Shown here: positions 1-10,552 of the stretch, one piece after another
How the letters are laid out: each line of letters starts with the position of its first letter
How positions within the stretch are numbered: the stretch's first letter is position 1
Assembly: GCA_900088475.1 (NCBI GenBank)
Contig: FLMG01003260.1
Location: forward strand, 1-16,205
From: Hyphochytrium catenoides
Lineage: Eukaryota > Sar > Hyphochytriomycetes > Hyphochytriales > Hyphochytriaceae
Direction of reading: 5' to 3'
DNA length: 16,205 nt
Translations under genes and position numbers: made by a program
The notes under the pieces: generated by a model
Databases searched by the model: none
What the model saw: the letters and a program-made list of their open reading frames with translations, nothing else
Told to the model about the DNA's origin: nothing

Positions 1-3000
1 GGTGAGTTGAGCGAGATTAAACCAGTGCTGGACAGCGCCAAAGAGGCCGTAGGACACATCAAGAGCGACAACCTCAACGAGATCCGGAGTCTGAAGATGC
101 CGCCAGAGCCTATCCATGACGTGCTCTCTGCTGTGCTAATGCTCTTGGGCATCCAGGATACCTCGTGGACAAGCATGAAGAAGTTCTTGGGCAATAGGTA
201 AGAGAAGGCATCAGAAGCCAAGTTGACCCTATGAGCGACGAGATACGTCTACGTGTCGGAGAGAGAAGGATCTTCCACTGAAATGTTCTACTTCCTTATC
301 TCCTCTGACGAGGCCCACGTTCATCTTATGTCCATAGTCTCTAACTCATTGTGCCACAACTTCCATATGCCTCTATTTCTCTAACTCTGTCATGTCCTCG
401 TGCTTCGACAAGAACTGTAAAGGAGGAGATTCAGAACTTTGATGCGCAGAAGATTACGCCTGAGATACGCAAGCAGGTGATGAAGCTTGTCAAGAGCAAG
501 GAGCAGAGCTTCGACAGAGACACCATTTATCACGTCTCGGTCGCTGCTGCTCCCTTAGCTGGCTGGGTGAAGGCGAACCTTCAATATTCTCAAGTCCTTG
601 AGAAAATTCAGCCTTTGCAAGACGAGCTGGATGAAGCTATAAGAACTCTGGAGAGCCAGGAAGAAAGGCTAAAGCAGTGTGAGACGGAGCTGAAAGAAAT
701 AGATGACAAGGTATGACAATGCAAATCTCTGAGAACCATGGACGAAGAGATGAAGTTGCAGCAGGCTTGGCAGGGGGAAAAAGAGTGAAGCTCTGACCAC
801 CACTGCTGCGTCTATCAGGTGTCCAGCATGAAGCAAGAGTTTGCTAAGAAGACTCGAGAGGCAGAGAGCTTGAAGGCGGGCCTGGAAAGGGCACAGAATG
901 TCCTGGAAAAAGCGCAGAACCTCATTGGCCAGCTTGGAGGGGAGCAAAAGCGTTGGGCGGAGCAAGTGAAAGACCTGAACTCACAGATCAGCATTTTGCC
1001 ACAAAAGATGCTTTTAGCAGCAGGTAGGCCTACAGATCCCATGTTCCACCTAAAGAAGACTCTTGAACGAAAGCGCTAGATTTAGCTTTCCCCTAGCGCT
1101 CTTTCCACTTGATGTTCCACGCCATAGGTGCCGCATTGGTTCATCACCGTGCAGGTCTCACTTTTCACCATGAATTGTCGAGTTCTGTCCACCTGGTGGC
1201 CTCGTCCCTGTGTCACCGTTGGCTCTCACTAGTCCAATTTCAACCTTGACGTCTGACCACTTGAGCTTACGTACCTTCCTATTCACGTCCAGGTTTCACT
1301 ACTTTCCTGGGCAAATCTCCAGAGGACTTCCGTAAGAAGCAAGTGGAACACTGGTCCGAACTGTTTGACCTCCCCAAGGTGTTTGACTATAGAAAAACCA
1401 TGAGCAGTGAGAGCGAGCTTCTCACATGGAAGGCTCAAGGTCTGCCGGCAGACGCCCTCTCTATGGAGAACGCGCTTGTGATCAAACTAAACAGAGATAG
1501 AGTGCCTTTCATCATTGACCCAGCCAGCGCTTGCAGCAATTGGCTCCAGTGTTTCTTCTCTCCTCCCAAGGACAGTTCGTCCTCTCCTTCTGCGGCTCCT
1601 CTTTCTGTCGTTGCTTCAAATGACCCGCGCTTCACGAATCTGGTGGAACAAGCTGTCCGTTTCGGAAAAATTCTGCTGGTGACGGATGTAGATGGTGTTG
1701 AGCCTATACTCTACCCCCTAGCACGGAAAGATCTAATGAGGGAAGGGCCGCGATGGGTCGTGCAGGTGAGGGAAGGAGACTGAGCTTTCCCAGTTTCTGG
1801 GACATCTTCCGCATTTTTATCCCGGCGTTCCTGCTTATTTAGAAGTATTGTTGCCTGCTTGCTCTCCCGGTTCCAAGTGTCCCATGTTAGTGTGAGGTTG
1901 CTTCTTATTACCGCTTTCACCCCTTACGATCAATATCGCGCTGCCTATTGCCTTTATTCTTACGGCGTGCCTTGGCACCGCCATTCCTTGCACTGTTAGG
2001 TGGGCGACAAGACCATAGACTATAACGAGAACTTTCGGATGCTACTAGTTACCCGGAACCCCTATCCTGACCTGCCCCCGGACGCCTCCGCACTCGTGGT
2101 AGAGGTGAACTTCACAGTGACGCGGTCAGGGCTCGAAGGTCAGCTCCTGGGAGTCACGATCGAACACGAGCAGCCGGATCTAGAGAAGCAGAAGAGGTAA
2201 GGCTTTGTGGCATTGGGAGGGAGGCTTATCAGGGTTTCCAATGCGATTGGACGGAAGAGGAGATAGGTTGAAGAGACAGCCAGATTGACCTCAAGGCGGA
2301 GGTCTCCTACCGCGCACCTTCAGTCACTCGACCATATCTTTTGCTAATGCTCCTTTGTTTTATTCGGTTTGTAGCGCCCTTCTTAAGCAGGAAGAGGACT
2401 ACAAGATTCAGCTTGCTGAGCTAGAGAAGCAGCTCTTGGAGGAGTTAGCCACGTCTGAAGGCAACATTCTGGACAACACTGCCCTCATAGAGTCTCTAAC
2501 CAAGACCAAGGTCACTGCCGCAGAGATCCATCAAAGTCTATCGAAGAGCGCGGAGGCATCAGAGGTGAGGTTGTCTAGCTAAGGACCGGGAACTAGCAAG
2601 GCCATGGGGTACAGATACAGATTAATGTTTAAGCCAGCACTTAGGGCTGATCTGCCTAAGTAGCTGAGAGGGAACTGAGAGAGGTGCAAGGAGGGACACG
2701 ATAAGCCCTCACAAGGGAGTGTCTTGATAAGGTTCAAAGAAGAGAGGGCTGGGGGAGAATTGGAGCTCACAGCGCTTTCGTGAACAAATGTCCTTATGTC
2801 TTCGGTTCACGGCATCTCTCCACCCAGGAACTGGATAGGCAACGAGACGCCTATGCGCCATTTGCCAAGAGCGGCAGTCGTCTGTTCTTCCTGATTCAGC
2901 AGCTCGACATAATCAACCACATGTATCAGTTCTCTCTCGCTTCCTTCTTGATGCTCTTCCGGGATACCCTGAAGGAAAAAGTCAGCTCTGACTCTGTCTC

Positions 3001-5853
3001 GAAGAGAATACCAGCCCTGATTCCTATACTAGAGAGGAAAGTCCTCTATTACGTGGGACGGTCTCTTTTTAAGGAGGATCGACCGATGTTTGCTATGGAG
3101 CTGATACACGGCATGCATCCCGATGAGTTCCAAGACGACGAGTGGAAGTTCTTCCTTGGAGAGGTGGTGGGAGAGCTTTCGGACGGAAAGACCCCAAGGG
3201 ACTACCCCTCTTGGGCGGGGGCGGACAGACGAGAGCATTTCAAGTCTTTCCAGGTAAGCAGAATGGCGAGAATAGGAAAAGGACTTGTCTGGGAAGAGGC
3301 AGAGATGTCAAAAGAGTAGAGAGACAAGAAAGCGAACTAACCACGTCGATTTTATAGGAGACATTCCCCAAGCTCGTTTCGTCTCTCAACCTTTCAGACG
3401 CAGACCTCTGGCGGCGGTGGTCCAAGTCTCCTGAATGCGAGAAGGATTTCCCGTCTAAACTGGGAAGGAACGTTTCTCGCTTTCAGAGAGTGCTCATCAC
3501 ACAGTCTCTACGGCCTGATAGGCTGTACAGCGCCATTCAAGCCTTTGCCTCAGAAGTGTTGGATGTGGAGACTCTTTCCCCTCCTCCTCTCAATCTGAGA
3601 GAACTCTATGAAAAGGAGACGAAGGCAGACACGCCTGTTCTGATCATTACTACCGCAGGAGCGGATCCTTCCTCAGAGTTAGCGGAGTTTGCCCATTCCG
3701 TGGTAGGCAAAGAAAAGTATCATGAGCTGGCCATGGGAGGGGGACAGCAAGAAGTCGCGATGAATCTGCTGAGGAACGCTGCTGAGGACGGTGACTGGGT
3801 CTGTTTGAAGAATATTCATTTGGTCGTAGCTTGGCTCCCAAAGCTTGAAAAGGTTTGGAGACTACGGAACTCGCCTCTTACCGAAGCTGCTCGTCCTTCT
3901 TTAGCTCTCATTCATCCTGTCACTTTCACTTGTTTCTTCAATTTCCCTACGAACAACCTCAGAGGCCGCTCTGACCTTGACACACCTGTTCTTTTCTTCA
4001 CAGGAGCTTAATGCCATGAAATTCAACCCAAAGTTCCGCCTGTGGCTAACTACGGAGGGACATGACAAGTTCCCTTCCATTCTCCTCCAGCAGAGCCTTA
4101 AGGTCGCCTTCGAGTCACCTCCCGGAGTCAAGAAGAATCTTCAAAGGACGCTAAGTACTTGGGGGAGAGACTTCTTGGAAAAAGGGGAAAGTCTCCGGAC
4201 CCAGCTTCTCTTTTTGCTTGCTTGGTTTCATGCAGTGGTCCAGGAGAGGAGGACATACATGCCACAGGGGTGGACGAAGTTCTACGAGTTCTCTTATGGC
4301 GATCTGCGAGCAGGTGAGGGAAACAGACAGAGAAGAGCAAGACGAGCCGCTTGCCATCTATATCGAGGGGATTATATTGTCTGCGAGTGTCTTGTCTTAG
4401 CTCTTCTGACTGCTCTGGTTGTTCTTGAACCCCAGGTTCAAATGTAATGGAAGCTGTCGCCAAGGGATCTTCCTCTCCCGAATGGGAGACTATCAACGGA
4501 CTGATGGAAAACGCGATCTACGGCGGAAGGGTAGATAACCCTTTTGACTTCCGAGTTCTGAAGACATACATTGCCAACATATTCTCCTCGGATACGTTGT
4601 CAGGACGGAGGTCTCTGTATGGTACTGTCCGTCTGCCTGGTAGCCAGAAGTATGATGAGTATGAGAAGATTGTTCATGGCCTTCCTGACCACGACTCACC
4701 TTCTCTGTTTGGGCTTCCTGACAACATTGAGCGCTCCGTTCAAAGGACGAACTCTGCAAAAGTCATCAGACTGTTGAAAACGCTCTCTGCGTCGTCCACA
4801 GCCTCTGGAAGATTTGACAGAGAGACCTGGAGGGCCTCTCTCGCTCCCGTACTCGATTTGTGGCAGAAGCTGTCTTCGTCATCGTCTCCGGAGGTTCTCG
4901 CTCGTCCAAAGCTCCCTCCGAACTATAACTCTCCAAACCTCCCGCCGGTTGACGGCTTTGTGATTATGGAAAGTCAAGCTGCGTATGACCTTGTAAAGTA
5001 CGTTGATAGCGGCATTCTTGCGCTGAAGAAGGTTGTTTATGGCACCGGCCTGTTGACTCCCTACATTCAAGCCCTGGGAGCCGCACTGATGGCAGGAGCA
5101 GTCCCTGGAGATTGGCAGCAGCGGTGGGAATACTCGGAGCATCCCCAGGCTTATTTAAGAGGATTGGTTCAAAGAAAGGTACGGGGTCAGCCTCTTCCCC
5201 TACGGTTTAGACCTCTAACAACTCAGAAGCTTGAACTCCAACGACTTCACTATGTGTTCGCGGCGTCAAACTGAGTCCTTGCCCTTATGTCTGAAGAGAG
5301 GGAGCCAGAGATAGCTTCACTATCTCTTTAATGCGATGCACTAACACTGCAATCTTTGGTCTCCCGCTCGTAGGTTGCTTTATCTCGATGGATGGAGCGT
5401 GTCAACGAAGGCTCTCTTCTGTCCTCAAAAATCATCCTTTCCGAGCTATTCAACCCGGGAACCTTTCTGAATTCGCTGAGGCAGCAGACAGCAAGGAAGC
5501 TGAAGACCTCAATGGAGTCTCTGAAGCTGATCTCATCGTGGGAGAAAGGAGCCATAGATCGTGCCCCCATCTCGGTCTCTCTTCACTCTCTCCTTCTCCA
5601 AGGTGCAACCTTCGATGGCAAAGCATTGGCTGACCCTGAAGGGAATGCTCCTGAGTTAGTAGAGGTCCCTGCTGTCCATTTAGCTTACGTCCCAGCTGAT
5701 AGCCCAGAGTTTACCAGTGGTAACTCTATTGTTGCTCCTCTATACTATTCAACTTCCAGAGAGAGAATGCTGGTTGAAGTCTCCCTTCCTGCTGGAGGAC
5801 AAGGAGAGAAGTGGGTGCTGAGTGGCGTCGCCTTGTTCCTTACGGAGGAGTGA
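1..5853 (+). CDS. DYNC2H1: Cytoplasmic dynein 2 heavy chain, C-terminal third (5' partial)
   Basis: Motor subunit of the retrograde intraflagellar-transport dynein. It walks toward microtubule minus ends inside cilia and flagella. The gene is cut by the left edge. Exons, each joined in frame at GT-AG introns: 1-197, 413-710, 819-1023, 1293-1765, 2000-2196, 2375-2564, 2828-3253, 3358-3852, 4004-4313, 4436-5178 and 5374-5853 (TGA). Together they give 1,337 codons. Visible residues about 1-25 are the distal end of stalk coiled coil 1. Residues about 25-110 are the microtubule-binding domain ([15 protein letters not shown]). Stalk coiled coil 2 starts at [16 protein letters not shown] near residue 110. 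AAA5 carries [15 protein letters not shown], and AAA6 starts near residue 754 with [12 protein letters not shown]. Dynein-2 hallmarks follow: [48 protein letters not shown] and [19 protein letters not shown]. The C-terminal cap ends GVALFLTEE. The ATP-hydrolysing modules AAA1-4 lie outside the window. Family identity is recognised from remembered dynein-2 sequences; no search was run. The donor at 3853 (GTTTGG) is weak, but the frame and homology require it. Confidence 0.95.
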
Positions 5854-6392
5854 TGTTTCAGCAATGTATAGGTCGATAGGATGCGCTCGTTTTTATGCCT
5901 CTAAGGTAAAAAACAAAAGACTTGTGCTCTCCTCTTCAGCCCGGACTATAGATGATGCGTAAAGCGCGCAACTTCAGAATACCGTGAGCCTCTTCTACTG
6001 GCTAGTCCTTACGACGACTCTTAATGATGAGCCCCGGTCTCGGGGCTTCCACTACTCATTCCCAACCACCATGTCAAGTATGGTCATGAGGATTTTTTAC
6101 TGCTTTAGCCACTGTGTATGACTTCCTGCCCATCCAGGTAGTGCTTAGCCCGCTTAGAATTCTCAGCGGACGCCTTGGTGTCGCTTGCGCTGTTGTTGGC
6201 AAGACCTTCTACTCCGCGGAACTAACCCTTCTTAGGCCAATCAGGCAGAGACTCATTCTTGGTCGTTCCAAGCTTATACACACCGGAACCAATAGGAACT
6301 ACGGTAAAGCGCTTGGTTCATGTCCGTTGACTCTTGGAGAGAGGTGAAAGTGAAAAAGAGAGAGGCTGACAAGATAGACTTAAATAGAGTTT
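5854..6392. other. Intergenic region between convergent 3' ends
   Basis: This is about 540 bases between the dynein stop on the plus strand and the BRE1-type stop on the minus strand, so it must hold both 3' untranslated regions. I see no canonical AATAAA for either gene. The only clear structure is a GC-rich hairpin at 6029-6048, followed by a run of six T at 6093-6098. A 77-codon plus-strand frame at 6114-6347 starts with GTG rather than ATG, has no recognisable motif and is not called. No tRNA or known small RNA is recognised. Confidence 0.6.
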
Positions 6393-9300
6393 TTAGGTTA
6401 TCCAGATGGGTTTGACGTCGTCACTCCCAAACATTTTTCTACAATCAGGGCATTTTCTGTTCCTGACCCGAAGGTTTTCCTCTATGCAGAGGTTGCAGAA
6501 GACGTGCCCGCACTTAGAGATCATCACGTTCTTTGTCCTATCCTTACAGATGCTGCACTTGACCATCTTTCGGAGCTTCTCGAGCTCAACGTTCTTCAGC
6601 ATTTCGTCTTCGGACAGCGACTTCCTCTGCTGAGCGGGAGAAGGAGAGCTAGGCTTGACACTTCCTGCTGAGGCTCTATTGTCATGATTTTCAAGCTTTT
6701 TCTTCAGGATCTTTATCTCCTCCTGAGCTCGATGGAATTGGTGGGACCAACTCTCGCTCTGTCTAGCGAGTTCGTTAGCTCTGTGCGTGGCCTCCTGAAT
6801 TTGCTTCGTTGCCTAAAACAGTGGGGATGAGGAGTCAGGCCGGGAAGAGTAAAAGAAAGAGGCGACTTGCTTGATTACCTGGTCTAACTGAGTAGTGAGA
6901 CGTCCCACCGCTCGCTGACTATCTCCTGAACTAATCTGCTGTCGCTCACAAGTTCTAGATAGCTCCGCAACTTGCCTTTCTAGTGCATCAATCTGTTCAC
7001 TTTTCCGTGCTGACGATTCCTGAGGAAAGAGACAAGCAGGTAAAAAAAGAGTCATGGGGAACTTGATGGCAAGAAATGTCTAAAGTCCAATCCGGTAGTG
7101 GGGGAAGAGAAGGAATATAAGATGCAAGAGTTGTCTTAAGTTACTAGAGTAGGAGGTCACAGTAGCAAACAGCGCAGACATATGAGAGGGTCAGGAGAAG
7201 GCCATTCAGAGAAGGGGAGAGTATCACTGATATACCTCAGCAGCGGCAGTTAACCGCCTCTGTCTGTCCACTAACTCCTGAAGTTTCGCTGCCTTAATCT
7301 GTGCAGCAGTTACTTCCTCTCTTAAAAGATTTTGGGCTTGACTAAGCTTGATGTGTTCAGACATGAGCTGGGCGTTGGCGTTGTCTTTCTCTGCTATCTG
7401 AAGAAGTAGCTGTCTGTTGTGCTCCTGTCTTGCCTGGCAGGAGATGGAGCCGAAAGAATCAACGTCAGACAAACTAGGGCCGTGTACAAGCTGGTCATAA
7501 TAGACGGAGAACAACCAATATACGAAAAGGGTATGGAGTAAGAAAATGAATGGACATTTGAAGGATGAAGGACGTAGCCTCTCTTTTACTGCCTCTGTAG
7601 TCCTCTTGCCCTATACCGACTCAAAAGCCCTACCTCATATTGCTCTGCTATACTCTCGACTTCATTTATAAATTCATTTGTCTCAGCCCGGGCAGCTTCA
7701 AGGTCTGCGAGCCGTTGTAAGCTCGTTTTTCTCTCTAGCTCCAGCTCCTTCTGCACCTGAGATAGTTGAAGTTCAGCCGCTGCTTGTCTGCGTCTCAGAC
7801 TCTCATAGTCCGCCGGTAGGCTACCATTTTTCCTGGGTGGAGAGAAGATATGAGCGAGGTAGCGACACATGGGGAAAAATAAGAGAAAATCGTAGCCCTC
7901 GGGCAAATTAACAGTCATGGGAGCTTTCGCCTGTCCGGATGACTTACCGTAGTTGGATAGTAAGCTCCTCTACCGTCCGACTTTTCTGCTCTGCTTCTGC
8001 AGTCGCATTCTCCAACTAGAACAGGAAGTAGTGAGTATAGAGTATAACCCAAGGGTAAGTCTAAGATGAAGGATGTAAGGAGAAGGCGAAAGGGTGGCGC
8101 AAGGGGATAGGGGCTTATGGCGCATGTAAGCCTTGAAAAGCACTCACTTCTAGCTCCAGGTCATTTATCCTCATCAACATCTCAGACCGCATCGCTGTCC
8201 TCCCAGTCTTCTCTGCTCTTTCCGCCTGCACGAATGAGACGTGTTTAGAGAGTCAAGAGTGGTAGGCACACCTGCCTCTCTCAGCGTGTCTGAAGTATCC
8301 AGCTGCTGCTGTCGTACCTTCCTCTTCATACTTTCCAGTTGCACCTCCATGCCTCTGATGTGCTCCCTCAGCTCAGCAGCCTGCACCAGAAACGGAAGTG
8401 AGCTAAATGTTCCTAGAGGCGGACCAGGTGGTGCACATCACGGCTAGATTTCTCTCTCTCTCTCTCTCTCTCTTGTGTTTCCCTTACTTCTCTCGCTGTC
8501 GCCTTCCTCCTCAGCCTGTCGTCTTCATTATGTCTATGTAAGGTTCCTGGTACCGCTAAATGCGCTGATAAGGACTCCTGCTACGTACTTCTGCGAGAAG
8601 AGATGTCGACAAGGATGCCTTCTCTGCAAAGTCCTTAAGCTGGGAGCGGAGGTTATCTCCGTCCACCACGGACGCCTCAAGCTTCTTCTGATACTCAGAC
8701 CGCACTTGCTGGAGCTTCTGACCAACGTGTTGCTCTAGTTCCTAAGAAACAAAGGTAAGAGTAGAGCAGGTTTCAGTCTAGTGAAGCTGCAGAGGAGGTG
8801 TGTACTTCCAAACGCTCCTTCATTACCTTTTGGGCCTTCTCATGTCTCCGTACTGCTGCTCTTAGTTCCTCCAGCTCCTTTGTTAGGTTTTCCCTTACCG
8901 TTTCGGCAGCTATACGCAAGTGTCGCTCTTGCTGTAAGGAGGACTGAAGCTGTGGTGAAGAGGACGAACGATTCATCAGTCTCTGGGCTTATAATATGAC
9001 AGAGATTATTAGCGAGAACAGATGTGACGGCGTGGGCGACCTTAAGTTGAGATCAGAGATAGATCCTTATACTATTTTAGTCCCTTTTCAATGATGGCGG
9101 GAGTGGGAGATATTTAGTAGTAGGATGTGAAGAGACAAACCTCCATGTATAGTCGGGATCTAGTGATGGAGTCCTCTGAGATTGGACCTATGCGGAGCTT
9201 AGTAATCTCTTCGTGAAGTTTAGTCTTCTCCTCGCGAAGCTTCTCAATTTCATGCAGCCGGGCCTTGTAAGCCTCCTGGGCCCGACTTAGTTCCTCCTTA

Positions 9301-10552
9301 GCTTGAGCAGCCTCTGTTCCCAAAGGAAAGTTTCCTCTGCCATTCTCCTTGATCGAGACAGATTGATGACTACTTTTAGGACTGGTAGGCTTCTCAAATT
9401 TGGGAACTCCGCCTCGGCCGTCTGAGCCTTCAATAAGTCGAGCAAGGTCTCGACATGCTTGGTGCCGTTCAAGCTCCTTGTAACGGACTTCAGACTCCAG
9501 TTGCCGCAGCCTGCTAGTGGCCTGCAACAAGGAATGGGGATCTCAAGAGTTATGGAAGGAGGAAAACTTCAAGCAGCGATTAATGGATCGGGAATCACCT
9601 TCGCCAGCTTGTCCTTCAGAAGGATGATCTCACTTGCGGCAGCGCGCTGGCCTATGAGAGGCCTCAACTCAAAGGTCTTGATGACCCGATGAGGGCAAAG
9701 GGGAAGATAAGCATTTGAGCACCTGCCATTGTTCAGCCCTATCTTGGCCTAACCGCCATATCAATCTTTGATGTATCCCATCTCTGTACGCTCCTCTTCT
9801 TCCATAGCCGTAATCATCTCACCTTAGGCTGCAAATTCTGTATGTAACGAATCACCCGCTCTAGGAGCGTTGTAGTGAATCGCACGCGTGATAAAGTCTC
9901 CTGCTCAACAAGTCTCTGATGTCCATCGTCAGCGACGACGCTCTCGTCCTCTTCTTCTAGTAGCGCAGACTTGGTGTGTAAGGGATATTCCAAACGCTAG
10001 CTGAAGAAACCTTCACCTACCGTTGTCTTTCTCCGTGGGCAAAACCTGGTACCAGTCATCTTCTAAACTTGGCTCTATCGCTGTGTCGACTATCAAGTAA
10101 GGTTTGGAAGCCTCCAACAACATTCTGAGGGCCGAATCCTGCCCTTGAGCTTGATTCTTTCCTTCCTCCAATAAACCTCCAAGCAACGCCTGCGAGTCAA
10201 AGTCCAGCTAGTAGGAGCTCGTAAGAGACTAACAAGGCGTACCTCTAAAAAAATATACCCGTTACATTTACATCGTACCTGTGCCCAGTGTCGGTTTATA
10301 CAGCTGAAAGTGGATTCAGCAGTCCGATGCTTTTTCCGGACCACCGAGAGCTTTTCTTGAAGATAAGCAATTTTGCGCTTCTTCTCCTGCATTTCGATGG
10401 CCAATGCATGGTTCCGATTGAGGAGCACCGTGGGATCAACCTGCGGGAGCATTAGTCTACCAGGGGATAGTATGCAGATTTGTCAATTGGCAACTTACGT
10501 GCTCCTCATCCTGGCTTCCTGCAGCAGTCTCTCCACTTTTGAGCTTACTCAT
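6393..10552 (-). CDS. BRE1: BRE1/HUB-type E3 ubiquitin ligase, histone H2B monoubiquitination
   Basis: RING E3 that, by family knowledge, monoubiquitinates histone H2B in the nucleus together with a RAD6-type E2. Exons in transcript order (complement): 10552-10499, 10440-10279, 10207-10021, 9956-9823, 9676-9599, 9521-9141, 8949-8806, 8741-8589, 8380-8318, 8225-8148, 8015-7948, 7832-7634, 7433-7236, 7019-6879 and 6812-6393 (TAA). These join into 819 residues without a stop; BRE1/HUB proteins are usually about 700-1,000. Residues 19-72 carry the N-terminal BRE1 signature, including TFSCINRHWAQ. Residues about 180-740 are predicted coiled coil. The block EKDNANAQLMSEHIKLSQ resembles a conserved BRE1 block. 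The RING is C3HC4, with C766, C769, C781, H783, C786, C789, C801 and C804. The tail FGSDDVKPIWI is very like the plant HUB ending. Introns are 58-216 bases. The start at 10552 follows an in-frame stop, but alternatives exist (see findings). Weakest joins: the 10020/9957 intron, the 9676 acceptor and the 8318 donor. Confidence 0.88.
8451..8473. repeat. (TC)n dinucleotide microsatellite
   Basis: Eleven and a half perfect TC units lie inside the 208-base intron between the eighth and ninth exons of the BRE1-type gene (intron 8381-8588). On the transcribed sense strand the run is GA-rich, so it is not the polypyrimidine tract of that intron's acceptor at 8381. Confidence 0.95.

Noticed and set aside
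1-6. GGTGAG followed by TTG at the left edge resembles a splice donor.
   Set aside because: The reading frame through it (ELSEIKP and onward) matches the dynein-2 stalk, so these bases are best read as coding.
6023-6098. AATGATGA resembles a C box of a C/D snoRNA, followed by a hairpin and T6.
   Set aside because: No CTGA D box and no closing terminal stem is found within a sensible distance.
6114-6347. 77-codon plus-strand open frame between the convergent genes.
   Set aside because: It starts with GTG, shows no domain or repeat, and lies in a 3' to 3' gap; likely chance.
8226-8272. Alternative donor at 8272/8271 (CAG/GTGTGC) for the ninth BRE1 exon.
   Set aside because: It would give a 46-base intron and put the next exon out of frame with an early stop. 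The donor AAG/GTACGA at 8318/8317 keeps frame and gives a 92-base intron.
8488-8550. Possible extra BRE1 exon (DDRLRRKATARE) ending at a good donor GAA/GTAAGG.
   Set aside because: Every plausible acceptor gives phase 1 or 2, whereas both neighbouring exons join directly in phase 0 with a normal 208-base intron.
9957-10020. Alternative acceptors in this BRE1 intron, at CAGCTAG or ACCAAG.
   Set aside because: They give the wrong phase for the GTAGGT donor. The acceptor CTACTAG ending at 9957 keeps phase 1 and an acidic, continuous protein.
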